From Alphaproteobacteria bacterium (GTDB lineage Bacteria > Pseudomonadota > Alphaproteobacteria > GCA-2731375): a stretch of 14,328 nucleotides of DNA. The notes below the pieces were generated by a model that did no database searches, was not told the DNA's origin, and saw only the letters and a program-made list of their open reading frames with translations. Positions 6,062-13,636 of this stretch are shown in pieces. Position 1 is the first letter of the stretch, and every line of letters starts with the position of its first letter. The stretch is from NCBI GenBank assembly GCA_030746295.1, contig JASLMY010000122.1, positions 1-14,328 of the forward strand. Direction: 5' to 3'. Made by a program: the position numbers and the translations under genes.

Positions 6062-7573
6062 ATGACGCACGACATTAGCAACGCAGCCACCCTCACCGCG
6101 ATCGACAGTAGCGACGACGACGCCGGCTATCGGGTCCTGCCGCACAACGTCGAGGCCGAGCAGGCGGTGCTGGGCGCCATCCTGGTCAACAACGATGCCG
6201 CCAGCCGGACCTCGGAGTTCCTGCTGCCCGAGCACTTCTACGAGCCCGCGCACCAGCGCATCTACGACGCCGCGACCCGCCTGATCGAGCGCCAGCAGCT
6301 GGCCACGCCGGTGACGCTGAAGCATTATTTCGAGCAGGACCAGACCCTTGCCGAGGTCGGCGGCGCTCAATATCTGGGCCGGCTCGCTGGCGCCGCGGTG
6401 ACGGTCTACGAGATCGAGCACTATGCCCGCGTCGTCCACGACCTGGCGCTCCGGCGCAGCCTGATCGACATCAGCGACGAGGTCCGCCACGACGCCGTCG
6501 AGGCCGATATCGACGACGACGCCGAAAGCCAGATCGAGCGGGCCGAGCATCGCCTCTTCGAGCTTGCCGAGACCGGCCAGAACGAGGGCGGCTTCCAAAG
6601 CTTCAACGCCGCGCTCACCGAGGCCATCCACATGGCGGATGCGGCCTACAAGCGGGATACGCTGCTGGTCGGCCTGCCGACAGGCCTGGCCGACCTCGAT
6701 CGGATCCTCGGCGGACTGCACCGCTCGGACCTGGTCATCCTCGCCGCCCGCCCCGCCATGGGTAAGACATCGCTGGCCACCAACATCGCCTTCCACGTCG
6801 CCGACAGCTACAAGTCGACGGTGGACGAGCACGGCCGAACCAAGGTCGAGAACGGCGCCGTCGTCGGTTTCTTCGCCCTGGAGATGTCGGCCGAGCAGAT
6901 GGCCACGCGCATCCTCGCCGAGGAGGCCAAGATCTCCTCCGAGAAGATCCGCCGGGGCGAGGTCAGCGAGACCCAGTTCCACGACATCGTCGCCGCGACG
7001 CAGCGCATCCGCGAGGCGCCGCTCTTCATCGACGACACCCCGGCGCTGTCGATCGCAGCATTACGGACCCGGGCCCGACGGCTGAAGCGGACCCAGGGGC
7101 TAGGCCTCGTCGTCGTCGACTACCTGCAACTCCTCCGACCCTCGGGCCGGTCCCGAAACGACAACCGGGTCCAGGAGATCTCGGAGATTACCCAGGGCCT
7201 GAAGGCGCTGGCGAAGGAGCTGGACGTGCCGGTGCTGGCACTCTCGCAGCTCTCCCGCGCCGTCGAGCAGCGCGAGGACAAGCGTCCGCAGCTTTCGGAC
7301 CTGCGAGAATCGGGCGCCATCGAGCAGGATGCCGACGTCGTCATGTTCCTCTTCCGCGAGGAGTACTACCACGAGCGCAAGCAGCCCGAGCCCGACACAC
7401 CCGAGCACGAGAAGTGGCTGCAGCGCGCCGAGCAGATCCACAACCTCGCCGAAGTGATCATCGGCAAGCAGCGCCACGGACCGACCGGCACTATCAAGCT
7501 GCAGTTTCATCGCGAGCACACCAAGTTCCACGATTACGATCCGAGCGATCACCTGCCCGATGCTGTCTTCTAG
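6062..7573 (+). CDS. dnaB: Replicative DNA helicase DnaB
   Basis: DnaB is the hexameric 5'-3' helicase that opens the replication fork and recruits primase. The 503-residue protein has the N-terminal all-helical domain (PHNVEAEQAVLGAIL at 27-41, YARVVHDLALRR at 121-132) and the RecA-like C-terminal domain. Walker A is ARPAMGKTS (229-237), Walker B is VVVDYLQLL (350-358), the sensor strand is ALSQLSR (393-399), and the arginine-finger region is KQRHGPTG (469-476). About 16 extra residues (roughly 250-266, YKSTVDEHGRTKVENG) sit between the Walker A helix and the GFFALEM strand; such an insert is common in alphaproteobacterial DnaB. The start is fixed by an in-frame TAG at 6047-6049. The ribosome site is poor (TTAGG, 11 bases away). 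No alr follows, unlike in many relatives. Confidence 0.97.
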   Translation: MTHDISNAATLTAIDSSDDDAGYRVLPHNVEAEQAVLGAILVNNDAASRTSEFLLPEHFYEPAHQRIYDAATRLIERQQLATPVTLKHYFEQDQTLAEVGGAQYLGRLAGAAVTVYEIEHYARVVHDLALRRSLIDISDEVRHDAVEADIDDDAESQIERAEHRLFELAETGQNEGGFQSFNAALTEAIHMADAAYKRDTLLVGLPTGLADLDRILGGLHRSDLVILAARPAMGKTSLATNIAFHVADSYKSTVDEHGRTKVENGAVVGFFALEMSAEQMATRILAEEAKISSEKIRRGEVSETQFHDIVAATQRIREAPLFIDDTPALSIAALRTRARRLKRTQGLGLVVVDYLQLLRPSGRSRNDNRVQEISEITQGLKALAKELDVPVLALSQLSRAVEQREDKRPQLSDLRESGAIEQDADVVMFLFREEYYHERKQPEPDTPEHEKWLQRAEQIHNLAEVIIGKQRHGPTGTIKLQFHREHTKFHDYDPSDHLPDAVF

Positions 7574-7645
7574 ATCATGTTGCGTGCATACGGGGCCGGC
7601 CGCCGCGATGTCGTTGCGAATGCTCTGGGGCGAGGTGGCGCGGCC

Positions 7646-8419
7646 GTGAATCCGCTCGCCGTCATAGGCCGTTTCTTCATCGGCTTTCTGGCCACCGTCG
7701 GCCGCCTCAGCCGGTTCACCGGCGCGGCCGTCTCGCACTGCGTAATGCCGCCCCTCTATCTGCGCCTGATCGGTCAGCAGATGATCCAGATCGGCTACTA
7801 CTCGCTGCCCGTGGTCGGACTGACCGCACTCTTCACCGGCGCCGTCCTGGCCCTGCAGATCTTCATCGGCTCCTCGCGCTTCAACGCCGAGAGCGCGGTC
7901 GCCACCATCGTCGTCATCGGCATCACCCGCGAGTTGGGGCCGGTACTGGGCGGCCTCATGGTCGGCGGCCGGGTCGGGGCGGCGATGGCGGCCGAGCTCG
8001 GCACCATGCGGGTCACCGAGCAGATCGACGCCCTGGTGACGCTGCAGACCAATCCCTTCAAGTATCTGGTCGCACCCCGGTTGATCGCGGCGACGCTGAC
8101 GATGCCGTTACTCGTCATCGTCGCCGACATCATCGGCGTCTTCGGCGGCTACATGATCGGCGTCCACCGGCTGGAGTTCAACGCCGCTAGCTATCTCACC
8201 AACACCTTCGAGTTCCTGGAGATCGAGGACGTCGCCTCGGGCCTCGTGAAGGCCGCGGTGTTCGGCTTCATCATCGCCCTCATGGGCTGCTATCACGGCT
8301 TCAACTCTTCCGGCGGTGCCCAGGGCGTCGGCCGCGCCACCACCAATGCCGTGGTCTCCTCGCTGATCTTGATCCTGGTCACCAACTATTTCATCACCGA
8401 GCTGTTCTTTACCCGATGA
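7646..8419 (+). CDS. mlaE: MlaE-family ABC transporter permease (phospholipid transport)
   Basis: This 257-residue protein is the MlaE/YrbE-type permease of MCE-linked transporters, which move phospholipids between inner and outer membranes. The domain runs the whole length: LPVVGLTALFTGAVLALQ (54-71), TRELGPVLGGLMVGGRVGA (94-112), the coupling-helix signature EQIDAL (125-130), NPFKYLVAPRL (136-146) and ADIIGVFGGY (160-169). About five membrane segments are visible. The frame is open from ATG 7577, four bases after the dnaB stop. I prefer GTG 7646 because GAGGT (7632-7636) stands nine bases upstream and the protein then begins MNPLAVIGRFF, as expected for this family; the longer form would add 23 residues rich in Arg and Ala. 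The stop overlaps mlaF by four bases (ATGA). MlaD, MlaC and MlaB genes are not in the window. Confidence 0.9.
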   Translation: MNPLAVIGRFFIGFLATVGRLSRFTGAAVSHCVMPPLYLRLIGQQMIQIGYYSLPVVGLTALFTGAVLALQIFIGSSRFNAESAVATIVVIGITRELGPVLGGLMVGGRVGAAMAAELGTMRVTEQIDALVTLQTNPFKYLVAPRLIAATLTMPLLVIVADIIGVFGGYMIGVHRLEFNAASYLTNTFEFLEIEDVASGLVKAAVFGFIIALMGCYHGFNSSGGAQGVGRATTNAVVSSLILILVTNYFITELFFTR

Positions 8420-9183
8420 GCGAAACACCGAAGCTGCAACTCGAGGACGTGCACAAGGCGTTCGCCAGCAACGTCGTGCTCGACGGCCTCGACCTCTCCG
8501 TGGCGCCGGGTGAATCCGTGGTCGTCATCGGCGGCTCCGGCACCGGCAAGTCGGTGATGTTGAAGTGCGTCCTCGGCCTCCTCAGGCCCGAGAGCGGCAG
8601 CATCAAGGTCGACGGCCAGGAGGTCGTGGGCCTCCGTGGTGCCGCGCACGACGAGGTGCTGACCAAGTTCGGCATGCTGTTCCAGGCGGCGGCCCTCTTC
8701 GATTCCTTGAAGGTCTGGGAGAACGTCGCCTTCGGCCTGGTCGAGGGCGGCGGCATGGCCAAGGACGAGGCCTACGAGATCGCCATCGACAAGCTGCGCC
8801 GGGTCGGCCTCGGGCCCGAGGTCGGCGCGTTGGAGCCGGCCGAGCTCTCGGGCGGGATGAAAAAGCGGGTCGGCCTCGCACGCGCGATCGCGACCGAGCC
8901 CGAGATCATCTTCTTCGATGAGCCGACGACCGGCCTCGACCCGATCATGGGCGACGTCATCAACCACCTCATTGTCGAGTGTGTGCAAGACCTCGGCGCC
9001 ACCACGGTCACCATCACCCACGACATGTCGAGCGCCCGCACGATCGCCCACCGGGTCGCCATGATCCACAAGGGCAAGATCGTCTGGAACGGCCCCGTGG
9101 CGGAGATCGACGACAGCGGCAACGACTACGTCGAGCAGTTCATCAACGGCCGCGCCGAGGGCCCGATCAAAATGGAGATCTGA
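8416..9183 (+). CDS. mlaF: MlaF-family ABC transporter ATP-binding protein
   Basis: This is the 255-residue ATPase partner of the preceding permease and drives lipid transport from the cytoplasmic face. All ABC motifs are intact: Walker A GGSGTGKS (39-46), Q-loop Q90, signature LSGGM (144-148), Walker B IIFFDEP (164-170) with catalytic E169, D-loop GLDP (173-176) and switch H202. The MlaF-type text AALFDSLKVWENV (92-104) and SGGMKKRVGLARA (145-157) separates it from importer ATPases. The ATG overlaps the mlaE stop (ATGA), so the two are translated together. Stoichiometry in known Mla complexes is two MlaF with two MlaE plus a hexamer of MlaD; the substrate-binding MCE protein must be encoded elsewhere. 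Confidence 0.94.
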   Translation: MSETPKLQLEDVHKAFASNVVLDGLDLSVAPGESVVVIGGSGTGKSVMLKCVLGLLRPESGSIKVDGQEVVGLRGAAHDEVLTKFGMLFQAAALFDSLKVWENVAFGLVEGGGMAKDEAYEIAIDKLRRVGLGPEVGALEPAELSGGMKKRVGLARAIATEPEIIFFDEPTTGLDPIMGDVINHLIVECVQDLGATTVTITHDMSSARTIAHRVAMIHKGKIVWNGPVAEIDDSGNDYVEQFINGRAEGPIKMEI

Positions 9184-9230
9184 GCGCTGTTCCACTCCAG
9201 GGCCGAGATAGAAGGGGGTCGCTGAACAAA

Positions 9231-10610
9231 GTGGCGCGGAGCGTCGAGCGCTACGTCTGTCAGGAATGCGGCGCCACCTCCAGGCGCTGGGCCGGCCGTT
9301 GCGGCAGTTGCGGCGAGTGGAACACGATCGTCGAGGAAGCCTCTGCGGCGACGCTGCCCAAGGGCCTCAGCCCCGGCAAGGGACGGGCCGTGGCCCTGGT
9401 GCCGCTGGACGCCGACGAGGCCCCGGAGTCCCCACGCCTTCGCACCGGCATTGGCGAGTTGGACCGGGTCACCGGCGGCGGCCTGGTCGAGGGCTCCGCC
9501 GTCCTGATCGGCGGCGATCCTGGGATCGGTAAATCGACGCTGCTGCTGCAGGCGGTCGCCGCGCTCGCCGGCGCCGGCATCCCTTGCGCCTACATATCGG
9601 GCGAGGAGGCGGTGCGCCAGATCCGCATGCGGGCGCACCGGCTCGGCGCCGCCGAGGCGCCGGTGGCGCTCGCCGCCGCGACCAACGTCCGTGACATCCT
9701 GGCCACCCTCGAGGCCCCCGACGCGCCCCGCGTCGTGGTCATCGATTCGATCCAGACCATGTATGTCGACAACCTGGAATCGGCGCCCGGCACGGTGGCC
9801 CAAGTCCGGACCAGCGCCCAAGAGCTGATCCGCCTCGCCAAGCGGCGCGACATCGTCATGCTGTTGGTCGGCCACGTCACCAAGGAAGGGCAGATCGCCG
9901 GCCCCAGGGTGCTGGAGCACATGGTCGACACGGTGCTCTATTTCGAGGGCGATCGCTATCACAGCCATCGCGTGCTTCGCGCCATGAAGAACCGGTACGG
10001 CACGACGCTCGAGGTCGGCGTCTTCGAGATGTCCGACGCGGGCCTGATCGAGGTCCCGAACCCCTCGGCCCTCTTCCTCGCCGGCCGAGGCGAAGAGGCG
10101 GTCAGCGGCAACGCGGTCTTCGCCGGGATCGAGGGCAGCCGCCCGGTCCTGGTCGAGATCCAGGCCCTGGTGGCAGCCTCGCCGCTGGCCACGCCCCGGC
10201 GCACCGTGGTCGGCTGGGACAGCAACCGGCTGGCCATGGTGATGGCAGTGTTGGACGCGCGTTGCGGCCTCGCCATCTCGGGCCACGACGTCTACCTAAA
10301 CGTCGCCGGTGGCCTGCGCGTCGGCGAGCCGGCGGCCGACCTCGCCGTGGCGGCGGCGCTGGTCTCGTCGCTGACCGGCGTGCCGGTGCCGGCGGAAACG
10401 GTGCTCTTCGGCGAGATCAGCCTCTCGGGCGAAGCGAGGCCGGTGAGCCAATCCGATCTCCGCCTCAAGGAGGCGGCGAAGCTCGGCTTCACCCGGGCGC
10501 TGACCGCGCCGCTCTCCAAGCGTCGCGCAACCACGCTTCAGGTCACCGAGATCGCCCGCCTCGAGGCGCTCGTCGAGCTCTTTACCGAACCCGCGGCCGG
10601 CACTATATAG
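9231..10610 (+). CDS. radA: DNA repair protein RadA (Sms)
   Basis: RadA is a RecA-related ATPase that helps process recombination intermediates by promoting branch migration. The 459-residue product has the standard three parts. The N-terminal zinc finger has C10, C13, C24 and C27. The ATPase core has Walker A GGDPGIGKST (94-103), Walker B VVVIDSIQ (168-175) and the RadA signature KNRYG (253-257). The C-terminal Lon-like domain (about 290-455) contains NVAGGLRVGEPAADLAVAAAL (357-377). The frame is open far upstream inside mlaF, but GTG 9231 gives MARSVERYVCQECG, the usual N-terminus; AGGGGGT (9213-9219) stands eleven bases before it. It follows mlaF by 47 bp and cvpA starts seven bases after it, so it probably belongs to the same transcription unit. 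Confidence 0.95.
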   Translation: MARSVERYVCQECGATSRRWAGRCGSCGEWNTIVEEASAATLPKGLSPGKGRAVALVPLDADEAPESPRLRTGIGELDRVTGGGLVEGSAVLIGGDPGIGKSTLLLQAVAALAGAGIPCAYISGEEAVRQIRMRAHRLGAAEAPVALAAATNVRDILATLEAPDAPRVVVIDSIQTMYVDNLESAPGTVAQVRTSAQELIRLAKRRDIVMLLVGHVTKEGQIAGPRVLEHMVDTVLYFEGDRYHSHRVLRAMKNRYGTTLEVGVFEMSDAGLIEVPNPSALFLAGRGEEAVSGNAVFAGIEGSRPVLVEIQALVAASPLATPRRTVVGWDSNRLAMVMAVLDARCGLAISGHDVYLNVAGGLRVGEPAADLAVAAALVSSLTGVPVPAETVLFGEISLSGEARPVSQSDLRLKEAAKLGFTRALTAPLSKRRATTLQVTEIARLEALVELFTEPAAGTI

Positions 10611-10617
10611 GCCGCGC

Positions 10618-11289
10618 ATGGAAAACCTCCCCTTCACCTACGCCGACATCACGATCCTGGTGGTACTGCTGGTGTCGGGCCTCTTGGCCCTGGCGCGGGG
10701 CTTCGTCAAGGAGATGTTGCACATCCTCGCCTGGATCGGCGCGGCGGTGATCGCGGTTCGCGCCTTCCCCTTCGCCCAGCCCTACGTCGCGCAATACCTG
10801 CAGCCCGACTTGCTTGCCAATCTGGCGACCACGGCAGGCATCTTCGTCGTCAGTCTGATCGTCCTGGTCTTCGTCTTCTCGACCATCGCCAAGCGGGTCA
10901 GGGAAAGTGAGATCGGCATGATCGACCGCTCGCTCGGGTTTCTGTTCGGCCTCGCCCGGGGCGCCTTGGTGGTGGCGCTCGCCTATCTGGTCTTGATGCA
11001 ATTTCTGCCCACCGATAAGGACGAGCAGCCGAGATGGGTCACCGCGTCGATGTCGCTCCCCTACGTCGAGCAAAGCGCCAAGCTCTTGACCACGGTGGCA
11101 CCCGAGGTCTTCGAGGCGACGCTGAACACGATCGAGGATGCGGGCGATGCCGCCAAGACGATGATCGAAGACGGCAGCGTGGAGGCACTGGTGCGGCCAG
11201 CCCCAACGTCGGAAAAAACCAGCGAGACGGGCTACGGCGAGGCCTCGCGTCGCGAGATGGACCGCATGATCGAGAGCAAGCGAAAATAG
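10618..11289 (+). CDS. cvpA: CvpA family inner-membrane protein
   Basis: CvpA was named for its role in colicin V production in E. coli, where it lies next to purF as it does here; its molecular function is still unclear. The 223-residue protein has about four membrane segments (near 10-28, 33-50, 70-90 and 106-129). It carries the family's conserved cytosolic pieces ALARGFVKEML (24-34) and IDRSLGFLFGLARGA (102-116). A soluble tail of about 90 residues (131-223), charged and ending in SRREMDRMIESKRK, follows and is typical of the longer alphaproteobacterial forms. The ribosome site is poor: only TAGGCC precedes the ATG. The radA stop is seven bases upstream, and a TATATA box overlaps it, which leaves open a leaderless start. 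Confidence 0.9.
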   Translation: MENLPFTYADITILVVLLVSGLLALARGFVKEMLHILAWIGAAVIAVRAFPFAQPYVAQYLQPDLLANLATTAGIFVVSLIVLVFVFSTIAKRVRESEIGMIDRSLGFLFGLARGALVVALAYLVLMQFLPTDKDEQPRWVTASMSLPYVEQSAKLLTTVAPEVFEATLNTIEDAGDAAKTMIEDGSVEALVRPAPTSEKTSETGYGEASRREMDRMIESKRK

Positions 11290-11314
11290 GGCGGGAACCA
11301 CCTTTTGGCAGACG

Positions 11315-11343
11315 CTGACACCCGACGAGAATCGAGCTATAAG
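11315..11343 (+). promoter_or_regulatory. Predicted sigma70 promoter of purF-SDR
   Basis: CTGACA (11315-11320) as -35 and TATAAG (11338-11343) as -10 each match the consensus at five of six bases, with an ideal 17-bp spacer. This is the best-matched promoter in the window. Initiation near 11350 gives a leader of about 29 nt before ATG 11379. It suggests that purF can be transcribed independently of radA-cvpA. I see no obvious purine operator. Confidence 0.6.
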
Positions 11344-11378
11344 GGAGCCCCAGCGGAGCCGCAGCGACCGCCCGAGAG

Positions 11379-12875
11379 ATGTCGACGGACAAAGCGCCTT
11401 CCCCCACTTCTCCGCACCGGCCGCACATGACGCACCCTTTCGATGACGACAAGCTGCACGAGGAGTGCGGCGTCTTCTGCATCCGCGGGGCCGACGACGC
11501 CGCCGCCCACGTCGCCCTCGGGCTGCATGCGCTGCAGCACCGGGGCCAGGAGGCGGCCGGCGTCGTCTCTTACGACGGGCGGCAGTTTCACGCCCATCGC
11601 GCCCTCGGCCAGGTCGGCGATAGCTTCGATTCGGAGGCCGTGATGGGCCGTCTGCCGGGGCGGGCGGCGATCGGACACAACCGCTATTCGACCCAGGGCG
11701 AGACCGCGCTTCGCAACGTGCAGCCGCTTTTCGCCGAGCTCGAGTTCGGCGGCTTCGCCGTGGCCCACAACGGCAACCTGACGAACGCCCGGACGGTGCG
11801 CCGCGAGCTCGTGCGCCGTGGCTGCATCTTCCAGTCGACGATGGACACCGAGACTATCATCCATCTGATCGCCACCAGCCCATATCCACATTTGATCGAC
11901 CGCCTGGTCGACGGCCTGCGCCAGGTCACCGGGGCCTACAGTCTGGTGGCCTTGACCAAAGACCAGATGATCGGCGCCCGCGATCCGTTGGGGGTCAGGC
12001 CGCTGATCTTGGGCGAGGTCGACGGCGCCCCGATCCTGACCAGCGAGACCTGCGCCCTCGACATCATCGGCGCCAAGCTGATCCGCTCGGTCGAGCCGGG
12101 CGAGATCGTGGTCTGCAGCGACGACGGCATCGAGAGCCTGCACCCCTTTCCGCCGGCGCGGCAGCGTTTCTGCATCTTCGAATATATCTACTTCGCCCGC
12201 CCCGACAGCGATTGCGAGGGCTTGAACGTCTACACCGCCCGCCAGCAGATCGGCCGTGAGCTCGCCCGCGAGACTCCGGTGCCGGCCGACGTCATCATCC
12301 CGGGACCCGATTCGGGCGTCCCGGCCGCGATCGGCTATGCCGCCGAGGCCGCCATTCCCTTCGAGCTCGGCATCATCAGGAACCATTACGTCGGCCGCAC
12401 CTTCATCGAGCCGACGCAACGAATTCGCAATCTCGGCGTCAGGCTGAAGCACAACGCCAACCGCGACCAGATCGCCGGCAAGCGGGTCGTCCTGGTCGAC
12501 GACTCGATCGTCCGCGGGACGACTTCGCAGAAGATCGTCAAGATGGTTCGCGATGCCGGCGCCACCGAGGTTCACATGCGCATCGCCAGCCCGCCGACGA
12601 TGCATTCCTGCTTCTACGGCATCGATACGCCCTCGCGCGACGAATTGCTGGCGTCGGGCATGAGCATCGAGGACATGCGCCGCCATATCGGCGTCGACAG
12701 CCTCGCCTACGTCTCCATCGACGGCCTCTACCGCGCCGTGTCTGGCCTCGATCGCGACGACGAGGCGCCGCAGTATTGCGATGCCTGCTTCAGCGGCGAG
12801 TATCCGGTGCCGCTGGTCGACCTCGAGGGCGGCGAGGCGGCGGTGCAGCTCTCGCTCCTCGCCGAGCCCGCCTAG
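11379..12875 (+). CDS. purF: Amidophosphoribosyltransferase PurF (Fe-S type)
   Basis: PurF catalyses the first committed step of purine synthesis, making phosphoribosylamine from PRPP and glutamine. The 498-residue product has the N-terminal glutaminase domain: catalytic C30 in HEECGVF, QHRGQEAAG (53-61), HNRYSTQG (100-107) and AHNGNLTN (129-136). The phosphoribosyltransferase domain carries the PRPP loop VVLVDDSIVRGTT (370-382) and IIPGPDSGVPAA (306-317). C265, C411, C467 and C470 fall where the [4Fe-4S] ligands lie in the B. subtilis enzyme, so this is the cluster-containing class rather than the E. coli one. The catalytic Cys must become N-terminal; here 29 residues precede it, or 13 if ATG 11427 is used. 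Neither start has a good ribosome site, so the start is uncertain. A promoter lies just upstream, and an SDR gene follows by 17 bp. Confidence 0.95.
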   Translation: MSTDKAPSPTSPHRPHMTHPFDDDKLHEECGVFCIRGADDAAAHVALGLHALQHRGQEAAGVVSYDGRQFHAHRALGQVGDSFDSEAVMGRLPGRAAIGHNRYSTQGETALRNVQPLFAELEFGGFAVAHNGNLTNARTVRRELVRRGCIFQSTMDTETIIHLIATSPYPHLIDRLVDGLRQVTGAYSLVALTKDQMIGARDPLGVRPLILGEVDGAPILTSETCALDIIGAKLIRSVEPGEIVVCSDDGIESLHPFPPARQRFCIFEYIYFARPDSDCEGLNVYTARQQIGRELARETPVPADVIIPGPDSGVPAAIGYAAEAAIPFELGIIRNHYVGRTFIEPTQRIRNLGVRLKHNANRDQIAGKRVVLVDDSIVRGTTSQKIVKMVRDAGATEVHMRIASPPTMHSCFYGIDTPSRDELLASGMSIEDMRRHIGVDSLAYVSIDGLYRAVSGLDRDDEAPQYCDACFSGEYPVPLVDLEGGEAAVQLSLLAEPA

Positions 12876-12892
12876 GAACAACTCGAACACAG

Positions 12893-13627
12893 ATGGCGAA
12901 GCGACTACAGGACCGGGTGGCGCTGATCACGGGTGCCAGCCGCGGCATCGGCGCCGCCGTCGCCGAGGCCTATGCGGCCGCCGGCGCACACGTGATCCTG
13001 GTGGCGCGGACCAGCGGCGGCCTGGAAGAGGTCGACGACGCCGTCCAAGCCGTCGGCGGCAGCGCCACGCTGGCCCCCCTCGACCTCACCCAACCCGACG
13101 TCATCGAGGCCTTGGGCGCCAGTGTCTTCGAGCGCTGGGGCCGGCTCGACATCCTGGTCGGCAACGCCGCGACGTTGGGCGAGCTCGCCCCGGTCGGCCA
13201 CATCGCGCCCGACGCCTGGGCGGAGGCGTTGACCCTCAACCTCACCGCCAATTGGCGTCTGATCCGCTCGTTCGACCCGCTGCTGCGGCAGTCGGACGCC
13301 GGCCGCGCCATCTTCTTCACCAGCGGTGCGACGCGCTCGCTGCCGCCCTATTGGGCCGCTTATTCGGCGACCAAGGCGGCACTGGAAGCGCTGGTGGTGA
13401 CCTACGCCCGAGAGGTCGAGCGGACCCCGATCCGGGTCAACCTGGTCAATCCGGGGCCGACGCGAACGGCGATGCGCGCCAAGTCCTTTCCGGGCGAAAG
13501 CCCGGATTCCCTGCCGCCACCGGAGCATGTCGTCGAGACCTTGATCCGCCTTGCCGAGCCTTCCTTTACCGGCCACGGCCTCTGGATCGCCGCCGATCAG
13601 CCGGAGCCACTGGCCGGCATCGATTGA
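12893..13627 (+). CDS. SDR family oxidoreductase of unknown substrate, downstream of purF
   Basis: The product is a 244-residue classical short-chain dehydrogenase with the NAD(P)-binding motif TGASRGIG (13-20) and the full catalytic set N116, S144, Y157 and K161 (YSATK). The usual NNAG is replaced by GNAAT (90-94). The substrate-loop region around 195-210 (AKSFPGESPDSLPPPE) is short and Pro-rich. I do not know its substrate. An SDR next to purF recurs in alphaproteobacteria, which hints at a conserved role, but it is not a recognised purine enzyme. The start chosen is ATG 12893, 17 bases after the purF stop; the frame opens further upstream within purF, but MAKRLQDRVALITGAS is the family-like N-terminus. 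The ribosome site is weak (TAGGAA, 14 bases away), so expression may depend on purF translation. It ends nine bases from the convergent der stop. Confidence 0.88.
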   Translation: MAKRLQDRVALITGASRGIGAAVAEAYAAAGAHVILVARTSGGLEEVDDAVQAVGGSATLAPLDLTQPDVIEALGASVFERWGRLDILVGNAATLGELAPVGHIAPDAWAEALTLNLTANWRLIRSFDPLLRQSDAGRAIFFTSGATRSLPPYWAAYSATKAALEALVVTYAREVERTPIRVNLVNPGPTRTAMRAKSFPGESPDSLPPPEHVVETLIRLAEPSFTGHGLWIAADQPEPLAGID

Positions 13628-13636
13628 GCCGGCCGT

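Noticed and set aside
8979..9230. Upstream extension of the radA frame into mlaF (84 extra codons)
   Set aside because: The extension is an Arg/His/Pro-rich shadow of mlaF. RadA proteins begin just before the zinc finger, as the GTG at 9231 does.
11337..12890. 517-codon open frame antisense to purF
   Set aside because: It mirrors purF almost exactly, its translation is rich in Arg, Asp, Gly and Ala with no domain I recognise, and long antisense frames are expected in GC-rich coding sequence.
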